In this document: in pieces, positions 45,067 to 57,349 of the stretch
Position numbering within the stretch: the first letter of the stretch is position 1
How the letters are laid out: each line of letters starts with the position of its first letter
DNA from: Microbotryum silenes-acaulis
Taxonomy: Eukaryota > Basidiomycota > Microbotryomycetes > Microbotryales > Microbotryaceae
Assembly: GCA_003665825.1 (NCBI GenBank)
Contig: QPFY01000020.1
Coordinates: 1 to 64,000 of the forward strand
Direction of reading: 5' to 3'
DNA: 64,000 nt
Notes under the pieces: generated by a model
What the model was told of the DNA's origin: nothing
The model's database searches: none
Seen by the model: only the letters and a program-made list of their open reading frames with translations
Translations under genes and position numbers: made by a program

Positions 45067-45692
45067 TCTCACGCCAACGACGACGCCAACTTTTTTGTAT
45101 CAAGCCTGATTAGATTTCACATATTTATTTGGTCATCTACACGAATTCGATGTTTCTTGAAAAGGGGTTTCAGACTTATTTAAAGTCAAAGTCACTGGAT
45201 CTATGCAGCCCTCGCTTCCGCCGATGGCCACCGGGCCTCAGCGCGCTCGCCGCCCCGCTCTCAGCCTCTCGCGAATTAACAATCTTGAGACCGTCGCCAA
45301 TTCTGCAGGCTTGCGCCACGGCAATATTCGTTGACTAAACCTTCAGCTATAGAGAGATTCAGGGAGCTTTAGAGCATAGCACCAGTAGCAGTTGGCCTGA
45401 GTACTACTAATTGACCAATGACAATGACCATGGCCGGCGCGCGTAGCACGGCGCGCAGGGCTTGCCTGGCTTGTTCGCCGCTGAAGCGCTGAAGCGTGCG
45501 CTCCGAGCTGGCAGGGCAATCAATGGCCTAATACTGTGGCCAACTGCGGCCCGCTGTGGCACTAGGTGGCACTGCTGTGGCAATCTGGGGGACGCGAGGA
45601 CTCGCGAAACCCCCCACTCATCCGTATCACCCTCTTTCCCACCCACCCCGTTCGCTTACCCCCCCGGTCTCCATCTCCGCAAGTCGTACAAG
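45067..45692. other. SEC61 upstream region
   Basis: A C/T-rich leader (45,620-45,680) precedes the SEC61 ATG. No gene is supported in the rest. Confidence 0.45.
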
Positions 45693-47979
45693 ATGAGCGG
45701 CTTTCGGTTCCTCAACTTGGTCAGACCCTTCCTGCCAATCTTGCCCGAAGTGACGGCTCCGGATCGCAAGGTGAGTCTCTGCCCTCGAGCGCCCCGCTGG
45801 GCCACCCCATGCAGTGCTGCAGCCTCGACCGTGCGCTGACGTACGACTACTCCGTCATGCGTTGCGACTCGACAGATCCCATTCAACACCAAGGTACATC
45901 CCAGAGAGAGAGAAATAAAGCTGATCGGTATGCCGTGTTGCGCCGACCCTAAACGACCGAGAACTGACCTCGACCCTGCTCATCCTCCTCGCCGGCACGG
46001 ACGCTCTCGTGCCCATGCCCCAGGTTGGATGGACCGCCGTCACGCTCCTCATCTTCTTGGTCTGCTCCCAAATCCCTCTCTATGGTATCGTCTCGTCCGA
46101 CTCTTCTGGTAAGTCACATGCGCCGTCTCTCTGCAGTGTCTGCTGCTCGGCCGTTTCGCGTGACGAGGCGCCGCTACAAACGGCCGACGTGGCATCATCG
46201 ACTCCCGGTGCCGCTGAACCTCCGCCGTGCCTTCCCGGCGCCAGTTTAACTAATGTTTTCGTACTCGACTCGCGCCTTCTCATAGATCCTCTCTACTGGA
46301 TGCGTGTTATCCTCGCCTCCAACAGGGGTACACTGATGGAGTTGGGCATCACGCCCATCATCACCTCGGGCATGATCATCCAGCTGCTCCAGGGCGCCGG
46401 CTTCATCGAAGTCGACTTCACCCTCAAAGAAGATCGGGCATTGTTTGCAGGTGCCCAGAAACGTAAGTTTGCTCAACCATGCTCATCACACAACACTCGG
46501 GGCTCTCACAGGCGGCCTTCACGTGCTCGGGTCCTCGACTAACCACCCAGATCTTGCCCCTTCCCTGAACAGTGCTGGCGCTGTTAATCTCGTTCGGCAC
46601 TTCGACCGTCTACGTCTTGACCGGATTATATGGCCAGCCTTCGGACCTCGGTGCCGGTGTTTGCCTGCTCCTCGTCGTCCAACTCATTGTCGCCGCGCTC
46701 ATCGTGATTCTCCTCGACGAGCTGCTACAAAAGGGCTACGGTCTTGGCTCCGGCATCAATCTCTTCATCGCCACCAACATTTGCGAGTCGATCGTCTGGA
46801 AGGCCTTCTCGCCCACGACTGTCAACACCGGTCGCGGCCCCGAATTCGAAGGGGCCCTGATCGCCTTGTTCCACCTTCTCTTCACATGGAACGACAAGTC
46901 GCGAGCGCTCAAGGAGGCATTCTACCGTGAACGCCTGCCCAACGTTATGAACCTCATTGCCACCGTCGGTGTCTTTGCTCTTGTCATCTGGCTTCAAGGA
47001 TTCCGTATTGAGATTCCTGTCAAGAGCAACCGCTTTAGGGGACAGCGCGGCACGTACCCCGTGAAGTTGTTCTACACTAGGTGAGTTTCTCTCCGACTCT
47101 AATACCAAGTCAGCTACATGAGTACCGTTGACGTTCACTCCACTTCCCAGCAACATGCCTATCATGCTTGAAAGCGCTTTAACGTCCAACGTCTTTATCG
47201 TTTCGCAAATGCTATTCAACCGATTTCCTGAGAACTTGGCTGTCCGACTTCTCGGCGTCTGGGAGGTAGGTTGTCGTCGCCGCGATGTTCATTTTCGTTC
47301 TCGAGCACTTTGGGCCGCAGATCGCTGACCCATCTTCAATGTTCTCTTACCAGCCAATGGAAGATTCCGCGCAGTTGATGGCCAAGTGAGTTCGGCGCGC
47401 TGTTGCCAGCGCTTGTCGGAATTTACGACTGAACACGAACCCACTTTTTTGACTCGTCAGGTCCGGTCTCGCTTACTACATGTCGCCCCCTCACACGCTC
47501 AAGGAAGTCGTCACAGATCCGATCCACACCTCGCTTTACATCATTTTCATGCTCACGGCATGTGCGATCTTCTCCAAGACCTGGATCGAGATCTCTGGCT
47601 CCGGCCCTCGCGACGTTGCGAAGCAACTCAAGGATCAGCAGATGGTCATCGCCGGCCATCGTGAAGCGTCCATGTACAAGGAGCTCAAGCGTGTCATCCC
47701 CACCGCCGCCATCTTTGGCGGTGCCGTCATCGGACTTCTATCCGTCGGCACGGATCTGGTCGGAGCTTTGGGAAGTGGTACAGGTATTCTCTTGGCGACG
47801 ACCATCATTTACTCTTACTTCGAGTTGATGATGAAGGAGTCGGGTGGCCCGGAGATGCAAGCCATGGTGAGTCGCCCAAAGGACGGCTATGGTCCCCGAC
47901 TGATCGGAATCGTGGCGGCCGATGCTGATGAGAGTACTACGCTGCAAACCGTTCTTCACAGGCTGAATTGATGGGCTGA
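45693..47979 (+). CDS. SEC61: Sec61 translocon alpha subunit
   Basis: Nine exons: 45693-45770, 45876-45893, 46024-46108, 46286-46462, 46573-47080, 47151-47265, 47354-47385, 47461-47866, 47962-47979; 1437 bp, 478 aa, the usual Sec61 length. It starts [20 protein letters not shown], with [20 protein letters not shown] (TM1, plug follows), [20 protein letters not shown], and [14 protein letters not shown]; ten membrane segments are expected. Cytosolic loops L6 ([19 protein letters not shown]) and L8 ([19 protein letters not shown]) carry ribosome-contact residues. It ends [15 protein letters not shown]. It forms the protein channel of the endoplasmic reticulum. Exon 2 is only 18 bases (IPFNTK) and exon 9 codes just five residues plus stop. 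Confidence 0.97.
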
Positions 47980-48472
47980 TCGATGCGAGCGATTCAACAA
48001 ATCCCGGCTTGAGCAATGGACGCATCGAGAGATCCGGCTATGAGCGATGGATGCACCGAGAGAGGTCCTCTGTTCCCCGGTGGAAGGCTCCGAATATAAT
48101 AAGGTCGATGAAGGACAGAGAAAAAGATGACAAAAGCATGTGCGGATGCGGCTAGCCTTCGTCCTCATGCAATGAACTCGAACAACAACAAAGAGATGCC
48201 GGCTTTGCGTAGTGAGCTGATCTGGAGTGAAGCGAGGCATGGTCCTAGAATGAAGCGACTCCCACTGCCATCGACTTGTCAAAGCAACACACAGGAATAG
48301 CGAGTTAAATTTCGAGAGAGTCAACTATCGATACTAAAGCCTTTGAATCTGCAAAATGCCGGGGTTTTCTACTTCTTTGTGACGAACTTCGATATAGTAG
48401 GAAGGGGTAAAAACAAGCTTGCGAAGCGACGAAGGACAATCTCGCTGGGAGTGGGAAAAGAGGGCTGAGGCA
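47980..48472. other. Convergent 3' region of SEC61 and the Ser/Pro-rich gene
   Basis: No gene seen; holds 3' untranslated sequence of both neighbours. Two similar 26-bp stretches (GATGCGAGCGATTCAAC / GATCCGGCTATGAGCGATGGATGCA type) occur near 47,985-48,055. Confidence 0.4.
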
Positions 48473-51172
48473 CTAAGCGGCCTCACTCGGACTCGAGCGA
48501 GCTTTTGAACGCTTCCTCCCGCGACCTGCTCGGTATGAACGTGACTTGCGGTGCTTTTCGGTCGAGGTGCGCGTGGGATCTGGTGCAAGATCACTGGCTT
48601 GCAAACCTGGGCCGCTCCCAAGGTTGGCGTTGGCGCCGGCGTTAATCGTACCATCAGTCCCGTGATGCGTTGAGCTTAGCATCGAATCGTCCAGCTCGGG
48701 GCGAGTTGATCCTGGCACAATGGAACGCACACGTAATTTGTTGCCCTATGTCAAAGAATTCGAATCTAAATCAGTTCTCGTTCATTCCTTGCTTCTCTGG
48801 GTTTGCAGTCTTGAACTCGACTCTCACCTTTGCGATTGAATGAGAGCGGGGTCCACCGATTTGGGGTATCGCCGGTGCGGCCGAATTTCGTCGTTCAGGG
48901 AGTGCTGCGGAGCGCGTACTTGCGACTTGGAGGGGCACGGACGGTCGACGAGACATGATCAATTCTTTGTTGGTGGCTAGTTCCGGGATGCGAATGCTGT
49001 CGGTAGGAAGACGATATCCAGTGGTGTCATAGAACTCGGACTCGGCGCTTCCGCGTCGGTACTCGACGGCGGCGACAGGACGCGAATGAGCGTACGGCGA
49101 CAGTGTATCATGAGGAATAAAGTCGCGGCCCGGTGTGTGAGGATTGATAGAGTGTATAACAGCGTCGTACGTTGAGTGCCCACGATGATAGTACATTGGA
49201 TCTCGTTCAGGCGGGGAATCCGAGACGTAGGAGGCGGCAATGATTGCTGGGTCTTGGAACAGTCGCAAGTGCAACGTGTCCGCCGGGCCTCGTGGGGGAA
49301 GTGTCACCATACCACCCTGAGCGCTGAAGTAAATCGAGTTGAAATGAGGAGTCGTCGAAGACGGAGGGGCCAGATGAGGTGGGAGATGCGCAGTCGAGCT
49401 CGGAACGCCACGCGGTGCTTGGTTCGACGACCAGGACATGCCGCTTGGGAGCGAGTTAAAGGTGGCCCAAGGTGCCCCTACAGGTTGGTAGCCAAGCTGT
49501 TGCAGGTAGAAATGAGGGTACATAATTCCCATGCTTTCGTATGGGGTGGCATATAGATCCGGAAGCGCCGGCTCCCCATCGAGTCGCTGATGGGTTTCTT
49601 GACGTTGTGCGCCGTAGACATCGTCAAGAGTGGATTCCGTTCGGCAAACATCTCGACGAGGCTCGACTGAAGGATAGTTCGGAGTAGATGACGCGAAGTA
49701 CTCCGTTTTTCTGGGTTCGATGATTGCTTCGAGTCGGTCCAGCGCGCTGCTAGCGCTTCTCATATCCCCTGGAGTACGCCATAGCTCATATTCGGTGGAG
49801 TCTCGCTTCAGCGCTGGCCCTGGGCTGATACCGACGGAGCCACTCGGGGCGCCTTCTGTCCCATCTTTCTCGTAGTGCTGTGAGACAATTTTGGATATGT
49901 GCGGTAGCTCGCTTTGGCCGCTTGGCTGAGTGTAGCCCAAGCCAACTTCAGCCGGCGCAGAGACCACGCGCGAGCCAACTCTGGAGTGTGCAGAGTGGGA
50001 CCCTTGCAAGTAGCGCGCGTTTCCAGGAAGCGGTACAGGGGCGTGACGACCGACGTTGAGGTTTTGGAACGCACTGCGACGGCTCGCACTGGTGTCTTGA
50101 TCGAATGCGAACTGCGGTGTGCACGGCGTATGTCAGGTGTCAGTGATATGTCGGCCATATCAATCATTAACTGCGCACCCACCGTCCAAGGATCCTCTTC
50201 TTTGTCCATGGAGAACAAGTATGCATCAATGCCTCTGCGATGGATACGGTGTATAATCATTTTCGTGAGCAAGGTTCCACGTGGCGTCCGAGACCCTCAG
50301 TGAATACGAGCGCACGAAGGACAACGAGCATAAGGAAGCGACAGGGGCCCGTGCAGTGAGGGGATTATCGAGAAGCCTCGCTGCGCCAGTCCATAGCGCG
50401 CAGCCTTGGTCAGATCACCGAATTCGTTCTTGCCCTTCTCAATGATGAGCTCGATGCTAGCGTTGGTGGTCGGGTCATCACGAGCCACACGTGAGTCTCG
50501 CGGCGTCGAGGGTTCGAACATGGATGCCTGAGGGTCGAGCGTCGCTCCCGCCACGGCCTCGCTGATGCGGTCATCCGGAATGGCTTCGAGAGTGGGTAAA
50601 ATACTCGGCCTCCTATGACCAAGTGAAACGCCATCGTGGGAGGCACGGCGCGAAGCTGCTGCAGCTGAGCCCTTGGCAGACTGTATTTCAGCTTCGCTCG
50701 GTGCCGCGACTGAGGTAGCTCCGACGAGTCGCATGTCGGCCACCGAAGATGCGCGAGGTCTTTGCTCCAGTTTCGAAGGTGGAGAGTTCTTGGAATGTAC
50801 GTCCGACGCGTTCGTCGAGGTCGGAGAGACTCGCTCGGCATTAGCGTCGGCGCTGCTTTCATAGCTGGTGGAGCCCCTCAAGAACCAACGAGGGGCTTCG
50901 GAATCTAAGATGACTTCGAACGAAGTATCACATGAAGATATACCTTGGCTCGGTGGGTTGGGGTGACGAACACTGTCCATGCTCGAATCGCCGGACCAAT
51001 CTTCGAGGTTGAGGCGAGGTCTGTGGCCACGTTGCGAAAAAGGGGACGATGGCGGCGATGACCTGCTCGAGTGCTCGAAAGAAGGTTCACTGTGACTGAA
51101 AGACTGTTCAGGGCTGGGATGGACCATGATCGATGCAGAGGGGGAAGAAGGCGAGAGTGGCGGCGACTCCAT
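48473..51172 (-). CDS. Unknown Ser/Pro-rich protein
   Basis: ATG 51172 (MESPPLSPSSPSAS). Exon 1 (to about 50,400) is Ser/Pro-rich and ends in a short ordered part (SIELIIEKGKNEFGDLTKAARYGLA). A small exon at about 50,130-50,240 reads AYLFSMDKEEDPWTVGAQLMIDMADI. The next exon starts after an acceptor near 50,111 (FAFDQDTSASRRSAFQNLNV) and is open to 48,800. A GTGAGA donor at about 48,830 and an acceptor at about 48,756 join it to a basic C-terminal exon (GNKLRVRSIVPGSTRPEL ... KHRKSRSYRAGRGRKRSK) stopping at 48473. I do not recognise it. The mix of disorder, a short helical core and a basic tail suggests a nuclear regulator, which is a guess. Confidence 0.55.
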
Positions 51173-51899
51173 GGCGGTCTGAAAACGTGGGGGTTGACCC
51201 CATCGACGCTCGGGATGTGCGAACCCGTCAACTCGACTCCGCCTGTTATCGCGACGGCAAGCAGCAGGCGTAGCGCAACGGGTTCGAGTGAAGAGAAGGG
51301 GATGGTAAGCCTTACATACTCTGAGGTATATTTCTGGCTGTGAAATTTGGCGCCAACCATTAACAGAAGGCTCACCTATCGACGAAGAAGCGCAACCTCG
51401 TGCAGGCCCCCCGGGTCGTTGGTGTCGAAGCCTCGAAGCCGTTGGTCGCCAACTTTTGCAAGTCGCGACGCGTCACACGATTTCGGGTGTCTTCACTAGA
51501 TCAGGTGTCGTCACGAGAACTGACGTTTCAGCGAGCTTCGAGATGATGGATGGGCGAAAAGAGAAAAGATGCGATGGGGGACGCGATGGGAGGTGGGAAG
51601 AGCGCGGGGACTCGGAGGTGAAGCTTGAAGGTCGAAGTGAGCTGCGAGGTCACCGCGGCGATCGATCGAGGTGCTCCTCGGAGTGCTCCCTCGGACTTTT
51701 CGAACAGGAGCGTCGAGGCCCGTGCACCCCACTTGGGCCGCGCGATTTGTCTCAACATGGTACAAGGCAATGCCAGTCAAATTTGGCTAATACCATCTAT
51801 TGTTAAGCAACATTATACAAGCGACAACAAAAGCTTACATAAAGAACAAGCAAGATTGCAGGCAGACCACGGACGATCCACGCCATCATTTGCATTCGC
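51173..51899. other. Upstream region of the Ser/Pro-rich gene
   Basis: Lies between its ATG and the stop of the carotenoid oxygenase, both on the - strand. No further gene seen. Confidence 0.45.
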
Positions 51900-54237
51900 T
51901 CACGACAACATTTCAACGAGGCGTTGGCATTGACTTCCCCACCAACCGAGACGATGGTCCGTCTCTCGTTCCGACCCCAATTTCGAGTTCTGCCTAGCGA
52001 GAGGTCGTTGTCGAAGGGTTGGCGCTTGCCGTTGGTGTACTATCTCGCGCTCTGTGAACCAGCTACCGTGAAGGCCGTAAGGCACTTAAGAGTGTTGAAA
52101 TCCCCCGCAAATTTGTCAGCAATGTGTCCGACTTTGTACTCGACATCGAGACTGCTTACTCACCTCTTTGTGATAGCTGCACCTTGGCTATGACATCAAC
52201 CATCGTCCACGCGTCAATGATCCACAACTCGGATTTGGCATGTGCCATCGGTTCGCCCGTGAGTGGATCGAGCTGAGATTCGTCAAAGATGTAGAAGAGC
52301 AAGAACCCATCGTCTTCGCCGCGAGGCGAAGCCCGCGAGACGAAAGAGCTCTCTTGCGCAAAGTGACCCGGTGGCATCGCAAACACCTTAATGTGGGAAG
52401 AGACCCCGCGCCTTTGATCCTCGAGGATTTGAGTCATCGTGCGCTCGTCAACCGCTTGTTCGTCGTGCAACCTTCGGTCGGTACCTTCGGAAACGAGAGC
52501 CTGGACGTCCATCTTGACGATGCAGTCGATTTTTGCTGCACCTCCCAGGGCAGCACTGAACGAACCTAACCGCATTGAGCACCCGTACACGTAGCGCGAA
52601 GAGCTCATGGAATGCTCGAGAGGCACCGTGGCAAACTCGAATGGCAAGACCGACAACGCAAAGGCGTGCGACGGCGCAAGGTCTTGAGACGAGACCACAT
52701 CTGAGAGCGCGAACGAGTAATAATACAACCGACATGTCTCCTCCAAGCCCGGCTGAAGTTGTGAAGACGGAGTCGGAATGTTGCCTGCAGCATAGACAAG
52801 TCGCGACGAGTTGAGGCGACAGCAGACGAGATTCAGCGACTCCTGCCAAGTCACCGGATCGACCTGGTTGTAGGCGAAGGCGGTGTGGAAGATGATACAG
52901 CTCGGTGCCGAATACCACCGAACATTTTCTGGGCTGTGACGCGGGAGCACTCCAAACCGTGCAGGAATCGTCGGCGAATATGCAACGATCGGCACGCCGC
53001 GGAGCAGGTTCAACGGATCCAGCGACAGGGGGATGTCAAGCAGAATCGTGTGGGTATGAGACGCCGCACAGTCATGCATCATCCGAGGCCCAGCTAAAAG
53101 AGTCGTGAAGAAGTAAACATCCGCATTAGAAGGTACTTTCTAATATTTGATGGCACTTCTCCCAACCTACAAATCGGCACAGGAGCGCCCAGTATCCGCG
53201 GGGTTCGGGCTTTGCCGTTCTGGGTTGACGGGATGACCGAGTAAGACAGGTAAGGCGGCAGCATGGTCGAGTGGAACAGGATCAGCTCGCCGGTAACGGG
53301 ATCACGTTTGGGCTATATGGTGGCATTGCACGGTGATCGAGTCAGTTCGAGTAGATGAATTTGGTCGAAAAGCTGAGACTCACATGCGCGGTCGTCCATT
53401 CCTTCATCCACCCGAGAGCGCCATGCTTCTCTCTCATCCCGATTTCGCCATCGTCGCCGTCGAGGTCCCACCACCCAACTGTTTCCAGCGCTGGGAGACG
53501 AACCCAGGCCAGAGGACCGCTCTCACACCCAGCCAGAGCACGACCGTCGTGGTAGAGTATGGACGTATTTGCGACCGACACGTGGCTGATGGCCTGGGCA
53601 GAGGCCGCCGCAAATGAAAGTGCGGCCAAGATCACCGCACGTGATACGGATGCAATCACTGCAGGTAGTTGCCTCAAGGGGCCCAAGAGTGTCGTGATTG
53701 AAGGAAGGATTGGTGTCGTCGCATCGGCAGGTGTTGCGAGTAGAACGTCAGTGAGTACGTAGCGATTGACGAACTCGGGCGCAGCGACAGCCGAACCACT
53801 GGGGTCGTTCGCAGCGTCGACCGGGCGCCGCGGGAAGTACACGCCTTGCAGCATCCCATCGCCGTCGAACTGAACATTCATGTATCCACCAACATGTATA
53901 GTTGAAAGGTCAGCCTTCGTCCTCTGTGATCAATTGCCACCACCGCGAAACTCATGACCGACCCAGTGGTAGGCTCGCTCGAAGTCCTCGGTCTTGACGC
54001 TCGACCCGCTGGCGATAGATGGGTTACTTCCATTTCTGATGTACATCCTGTATTTGCAGCGATCCACAGAGTCTTGCAATTCACATCAGCACAAATGACC
54101 CCACGTCAGATCGGGTCAGCGGGGACGTACCCTCCAGCGAGCTCGTCGGGGATGTGTCCTTGCCATTCGCATGTCGTCAGACCTCGCTCGCAGTGCATCG
54201 GGCGGTAGTTGCCCGAGGCGTAGGGGTGCTTCGCCAT
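51900..54237 (-). CDS. Carotenoid oxygenase (retinal-forming type, CarX-like)
   Basis: Six exons: 54237-54131, 54047-53963, 53869-53384, 53312-53171, 53093-52164, 52084-51900; 1935 bp, 644 aa. Start ATG 54237 (MAKHPYASGNYRP) is a choice; the frame is open a little upstream. Family marks: MYIRNGSNP, FDGDGMLQGV, NRYVLTDV, VANTSILYHDGRALAG, LETVGWWDLDG. The four iron-binding His are seen in TTAHPKRDP (exon 3-4 junction), MMHDCAASHTHTILLD, IIFHTAFAYN and VPYGLHGSWF. The family cleaves carotenoid double bonds with O2 and Fe2+. Beside an opsin and crtYB/crtI, a role like Fusarium CarX (beta-carotene or torulene to retinal) is the best inference. A hydrophobic stretch (VIASVSRAVILAALSFAAASA) may help membrane binding. 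It is divergent from crtYB. Confidence 0.9.
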
Positions 54238-55216
54238 GTCGCTCAGGCGCACACGAGCTGCGCTATCGACGAGAGACCTACAAGAAGAGTCGCGCAGTTT
54301 CCTGAGCCACAATGAAGCGAATCGAGGCAGGATGCACCGAAGGTTTAGGCACGGGAGCGGTCTCGGTCGATTGTGAAACGAGGGCTGGGGGCGGGCGATA
54401 ATTCTCCCCGAGGCGAAAGCGCGGCGCTAATAATAGCGGGAGCAGTGGCGGACGTCAATGACCAACCTCGATCTTATTTGACCGAGGTTGTGCGTCTGCT
54501 TCGGAAGAAGTAGCCTCCTACAGAGCAGATGCAACTAGACCACACATCGATGCTTACGCGCCAGCCGCGGCGACGACGTCATCGAGGTCGTCGTCTGCAC
54601 GTGATCAAGTCGTCACCGAGATTGGGCTTGGAGCTCGGAGTGTAGCGCGGATGCCGAGATCGAGATCTGGGGGCGGATCGAGCCGAGATTTCCGAAAGCA
54701 TCGCGGGCAACTTGCCCGGCCTGGTACCTACGAACGGGACTCAACTTCGGTATATCAGCAGTGTTCCAGCTGAGTACGTACGTAGCAAAACAAGATGCTG
54801 GAAGAGCACCTCCCAGTGGAATGATATGTACTCGGCCTACTTGGAGGAGGTACACCACTTGCGTTCGCAACCTGCTGAATTCCCTCCTCTTATCGACTCT
54901 TTTATTAGGGCGCACTGAGGCTTTCGAATTGCTCCCCGTACGAAGGCCTCGCGAGTCGTAGCTCGTAGAGTCTCGCATAAGTTCGAATGGGCGCAGACTA
55001 TGCGAAAGTGTCAGTCATTCAGGGCCCTGCGCACTAGCTGTTCATGGGGACTGACTCGGGCGAAGCTCCTCGCCGAACGAACATAGTCATCTGTGGTGGA
55101 CGATTCCGCCGGCGCTGCTGCTCTGGAGGGGTCTTCGGCGTTTACGGACGAGACGCGAAGTGAACAAGACGACCGCGTTGATTCTTGTGAGGGGACCACT
55201 ATAGATTCTCATGCAG
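54238..55216. promoter_or_regulatory. Divergent promoter of oxygenase and crtYB, plus unresolved crtYB 5' exon
   Basis: Positioned to control both genes. From about 54821 the sequence has an ATG and a hydrophobic stretch (NLLNSLLLSTLLLGRTEAF in one frame; MYSAYLEEVHHL in another at 54826) that looks like the first lycopene-cyclase helix, but no single frame runs through. I name no binding site. Confidence 0.45.
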
Positions 55217-57349
55217 GAGATGGAGCTGACTCTTGTCGTCGACTCGAGCAGATTGCCATAACTGTAAGAGGTGCTCAGCCTGGCTGTTTCGAGATGCTCA
55301 CTGGCTAGTTCCCACCTATACAGGCGACCATTCCTTGGGATTCGTATCTCATCCGTAACAGGGTAAGCGTATCCATCTCCCGTGGACACTCGGCTATGAA
55401 GGAGTCGCACTGAGACGGCTTTGGTTTCGAGTCGTCACAGATCTGGTCGTACCCGCCCTCGTCATGCCTTGGACCCACCCTCGCGTCCATACCGATCGAG
55501 GAGGTTTTCTTCTTCTTCATTCAAACCTACATCACTTCTTGCATCTACGCTTTGTGCTCTAAACCCGTTCTACACGTTCTCCTCCTGCCGAGATCCACTA
55601 AGGCGGCCGATCGGGTTACCCGAATCGCATCAATCGGAATGATGGCCTTTCTTGGGGTGACGGCCGTCGCTGTCGATCAACTCCGTCGGGGAGGAGAGTG
55701 GACCTATATGGCCCTCATCGTGGCATGGGTATCCCCCTTCCTTGCATTGTTATGGTGCGCACATGACTACCACAATCTGATTGAACTGGGAGGGATAACA
55801 ACTTTGCTCATTTTTGTTTTTCGGCCTTTTTCCGCATGTGTAGGGGCGTCGCATCTTCCCACATCATCGCTCTACCGCTCTATGCTACCTTGATACCAAT
55901 TTTACTCCCGACAGTCTATCTGTGGGTCTGCGACGCACTTGCTCTTCAGAGAGGGACCTGGGTAATTGAGCGAGGCACAAAGCTCGGTGTCGCCGTCTAT
56001 GGCCTGGAGGTTGAGTGAGTTATGCCTGACAAACGCGCATAGCTTCTTATGATGCTAACCGCGTGGCTTTCTGAACTATACAGGGAAGCCGTCTTCTTCT
56101 TGCTTACCAACGTTATGGTCGTTTTTGGACTCGTAGCTTGGTGAGCAACAGCCAACTCAGCCGATCGAAAGTTAGTTACAAAGCTGACGATTGACGGACG
56201 TTCGAAGTGATTATTGCCTCGCCATCTACGACGCGCCTTCAAATCATGATTTTGGAAGGACATGGAAGCAACGACCTGTACTTGGACTGTTGCGAACAGT
56301 GGTGACACGTCCCCAAAGCCTGCCTCACGATCGGCTCGACGACCTCAGCGCTGCGGTGGGTCTACTTCGAGAGAAATCGAAGAGCTTCTACACTGCCAAC
56401 TTTGTGTTCGAAGGACGACTTCAACTCAATCTAGTGTCACTGTAAGTATTTGCTTCCGATATTTCGTCAGTGGCCTCCCGGGCTCGCCTGATTTGGTGTG
56501 ATTGACACTTGTAGATACGCGTGGTGTCGCGTTGCCGATGATCTCGTGGACGACGCTAGCTCCAACGAGGTTGCAACGAGAAACATCTTCTTGATCTCGG
56601 CCTACCTCGATACCAAGTACCCAAGCTCTACTCCCCAAACCTACGTCGATCGTGGCAACTATATTGACTTGTCACCGGAAAGGCCAGAAGCGAAAAATCT
56701 GTTTGGAGTTCTGGGTTCAGCGCAACGGGCGACGTTCAGGCTGCTGCTCGATCTCCCTATTACTCGGGGCCCCCTTAACGAGCTTCTTCACGGATTCAAA
56801 ACCGATTCCACATTTTCAAGAGACAACTCCGCGCCACTAATCGCGGATGAAGACGCTCTACTTCGATACGCTTCCGACGTCGCCTCATCGGTCGCCGACT
56901 TGTGCATGCAACTCATTTGGGACGAGTTTGGCCAATCGGGCACGAGCAGCGACCGGCAGCGCATACTGATTGCTGCCCGAAAAATGGGCCAAGCTCTACA
57001 GCTCGTCAACATTGCCCGAGATGTTCCTGCAGATGCCAAGATCGGTCGGGTGTACCTGCCTCGACTGCCACTCGCATCTCTCGAACGCAAAGGTGGCATG
57101 GAAGATGCAACTGACGCACGTCTGCGTTTACTCGCACTTGCCAAGGACATGGCCGAAGAAACGCGCAAGACGATTGACCTGATTCCATTCGAGGCCAGGG
57201 GCGGGATCCGAGCTGCGTGTGCCGTTTACATGCGCGTTGGCCAAGCCGTAGAGGAGTCAGTGAGAAGAGGTGACGTGCACGGTCGAGCAAGAGTATCGGT
57301 ATACGACCGCGTTAACACTGCTTGGAAATCCTTGAACGCTTGGAATTGA
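55217..57349 (+). CDS. crtYB: Bifunctional lycopene cyclase / phytoene synthase
   Basis: Supported exons: 55217-55263 (tentative), 55324-55362, 55441-55754, 55844-56014, 56084-56140, 56208-56441, 56515-57349 (TGA). The 5' exon lies upstream and is not resolved. The N-terminal lycopene cyclase domain has the duplicated helix pattern: TIPWDSYLIRNRIWSYPP, PIEEVFFFFIQTYIT, and the second half ATLIPILLPTVYLWVCDALA, GLEVEEAVFFLLTNVMVVFG. The C-terminal phytoene synthase shows SKSFYTANF, YAWCRVADDLVDD (first Asp-rich motif), ALQLVNIARDVPADAKIGRV (second) and YLPRLPL, then ends NTAWKSLNAWN. The enzyme joins two geranylgeranyl diphosphates into phytoene and later closes the beta rings. The domain fusion is fungal (Phaffia crtYB, Fusarium carRA, CAR2 of red yeasts). 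Confidence 0.93.
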
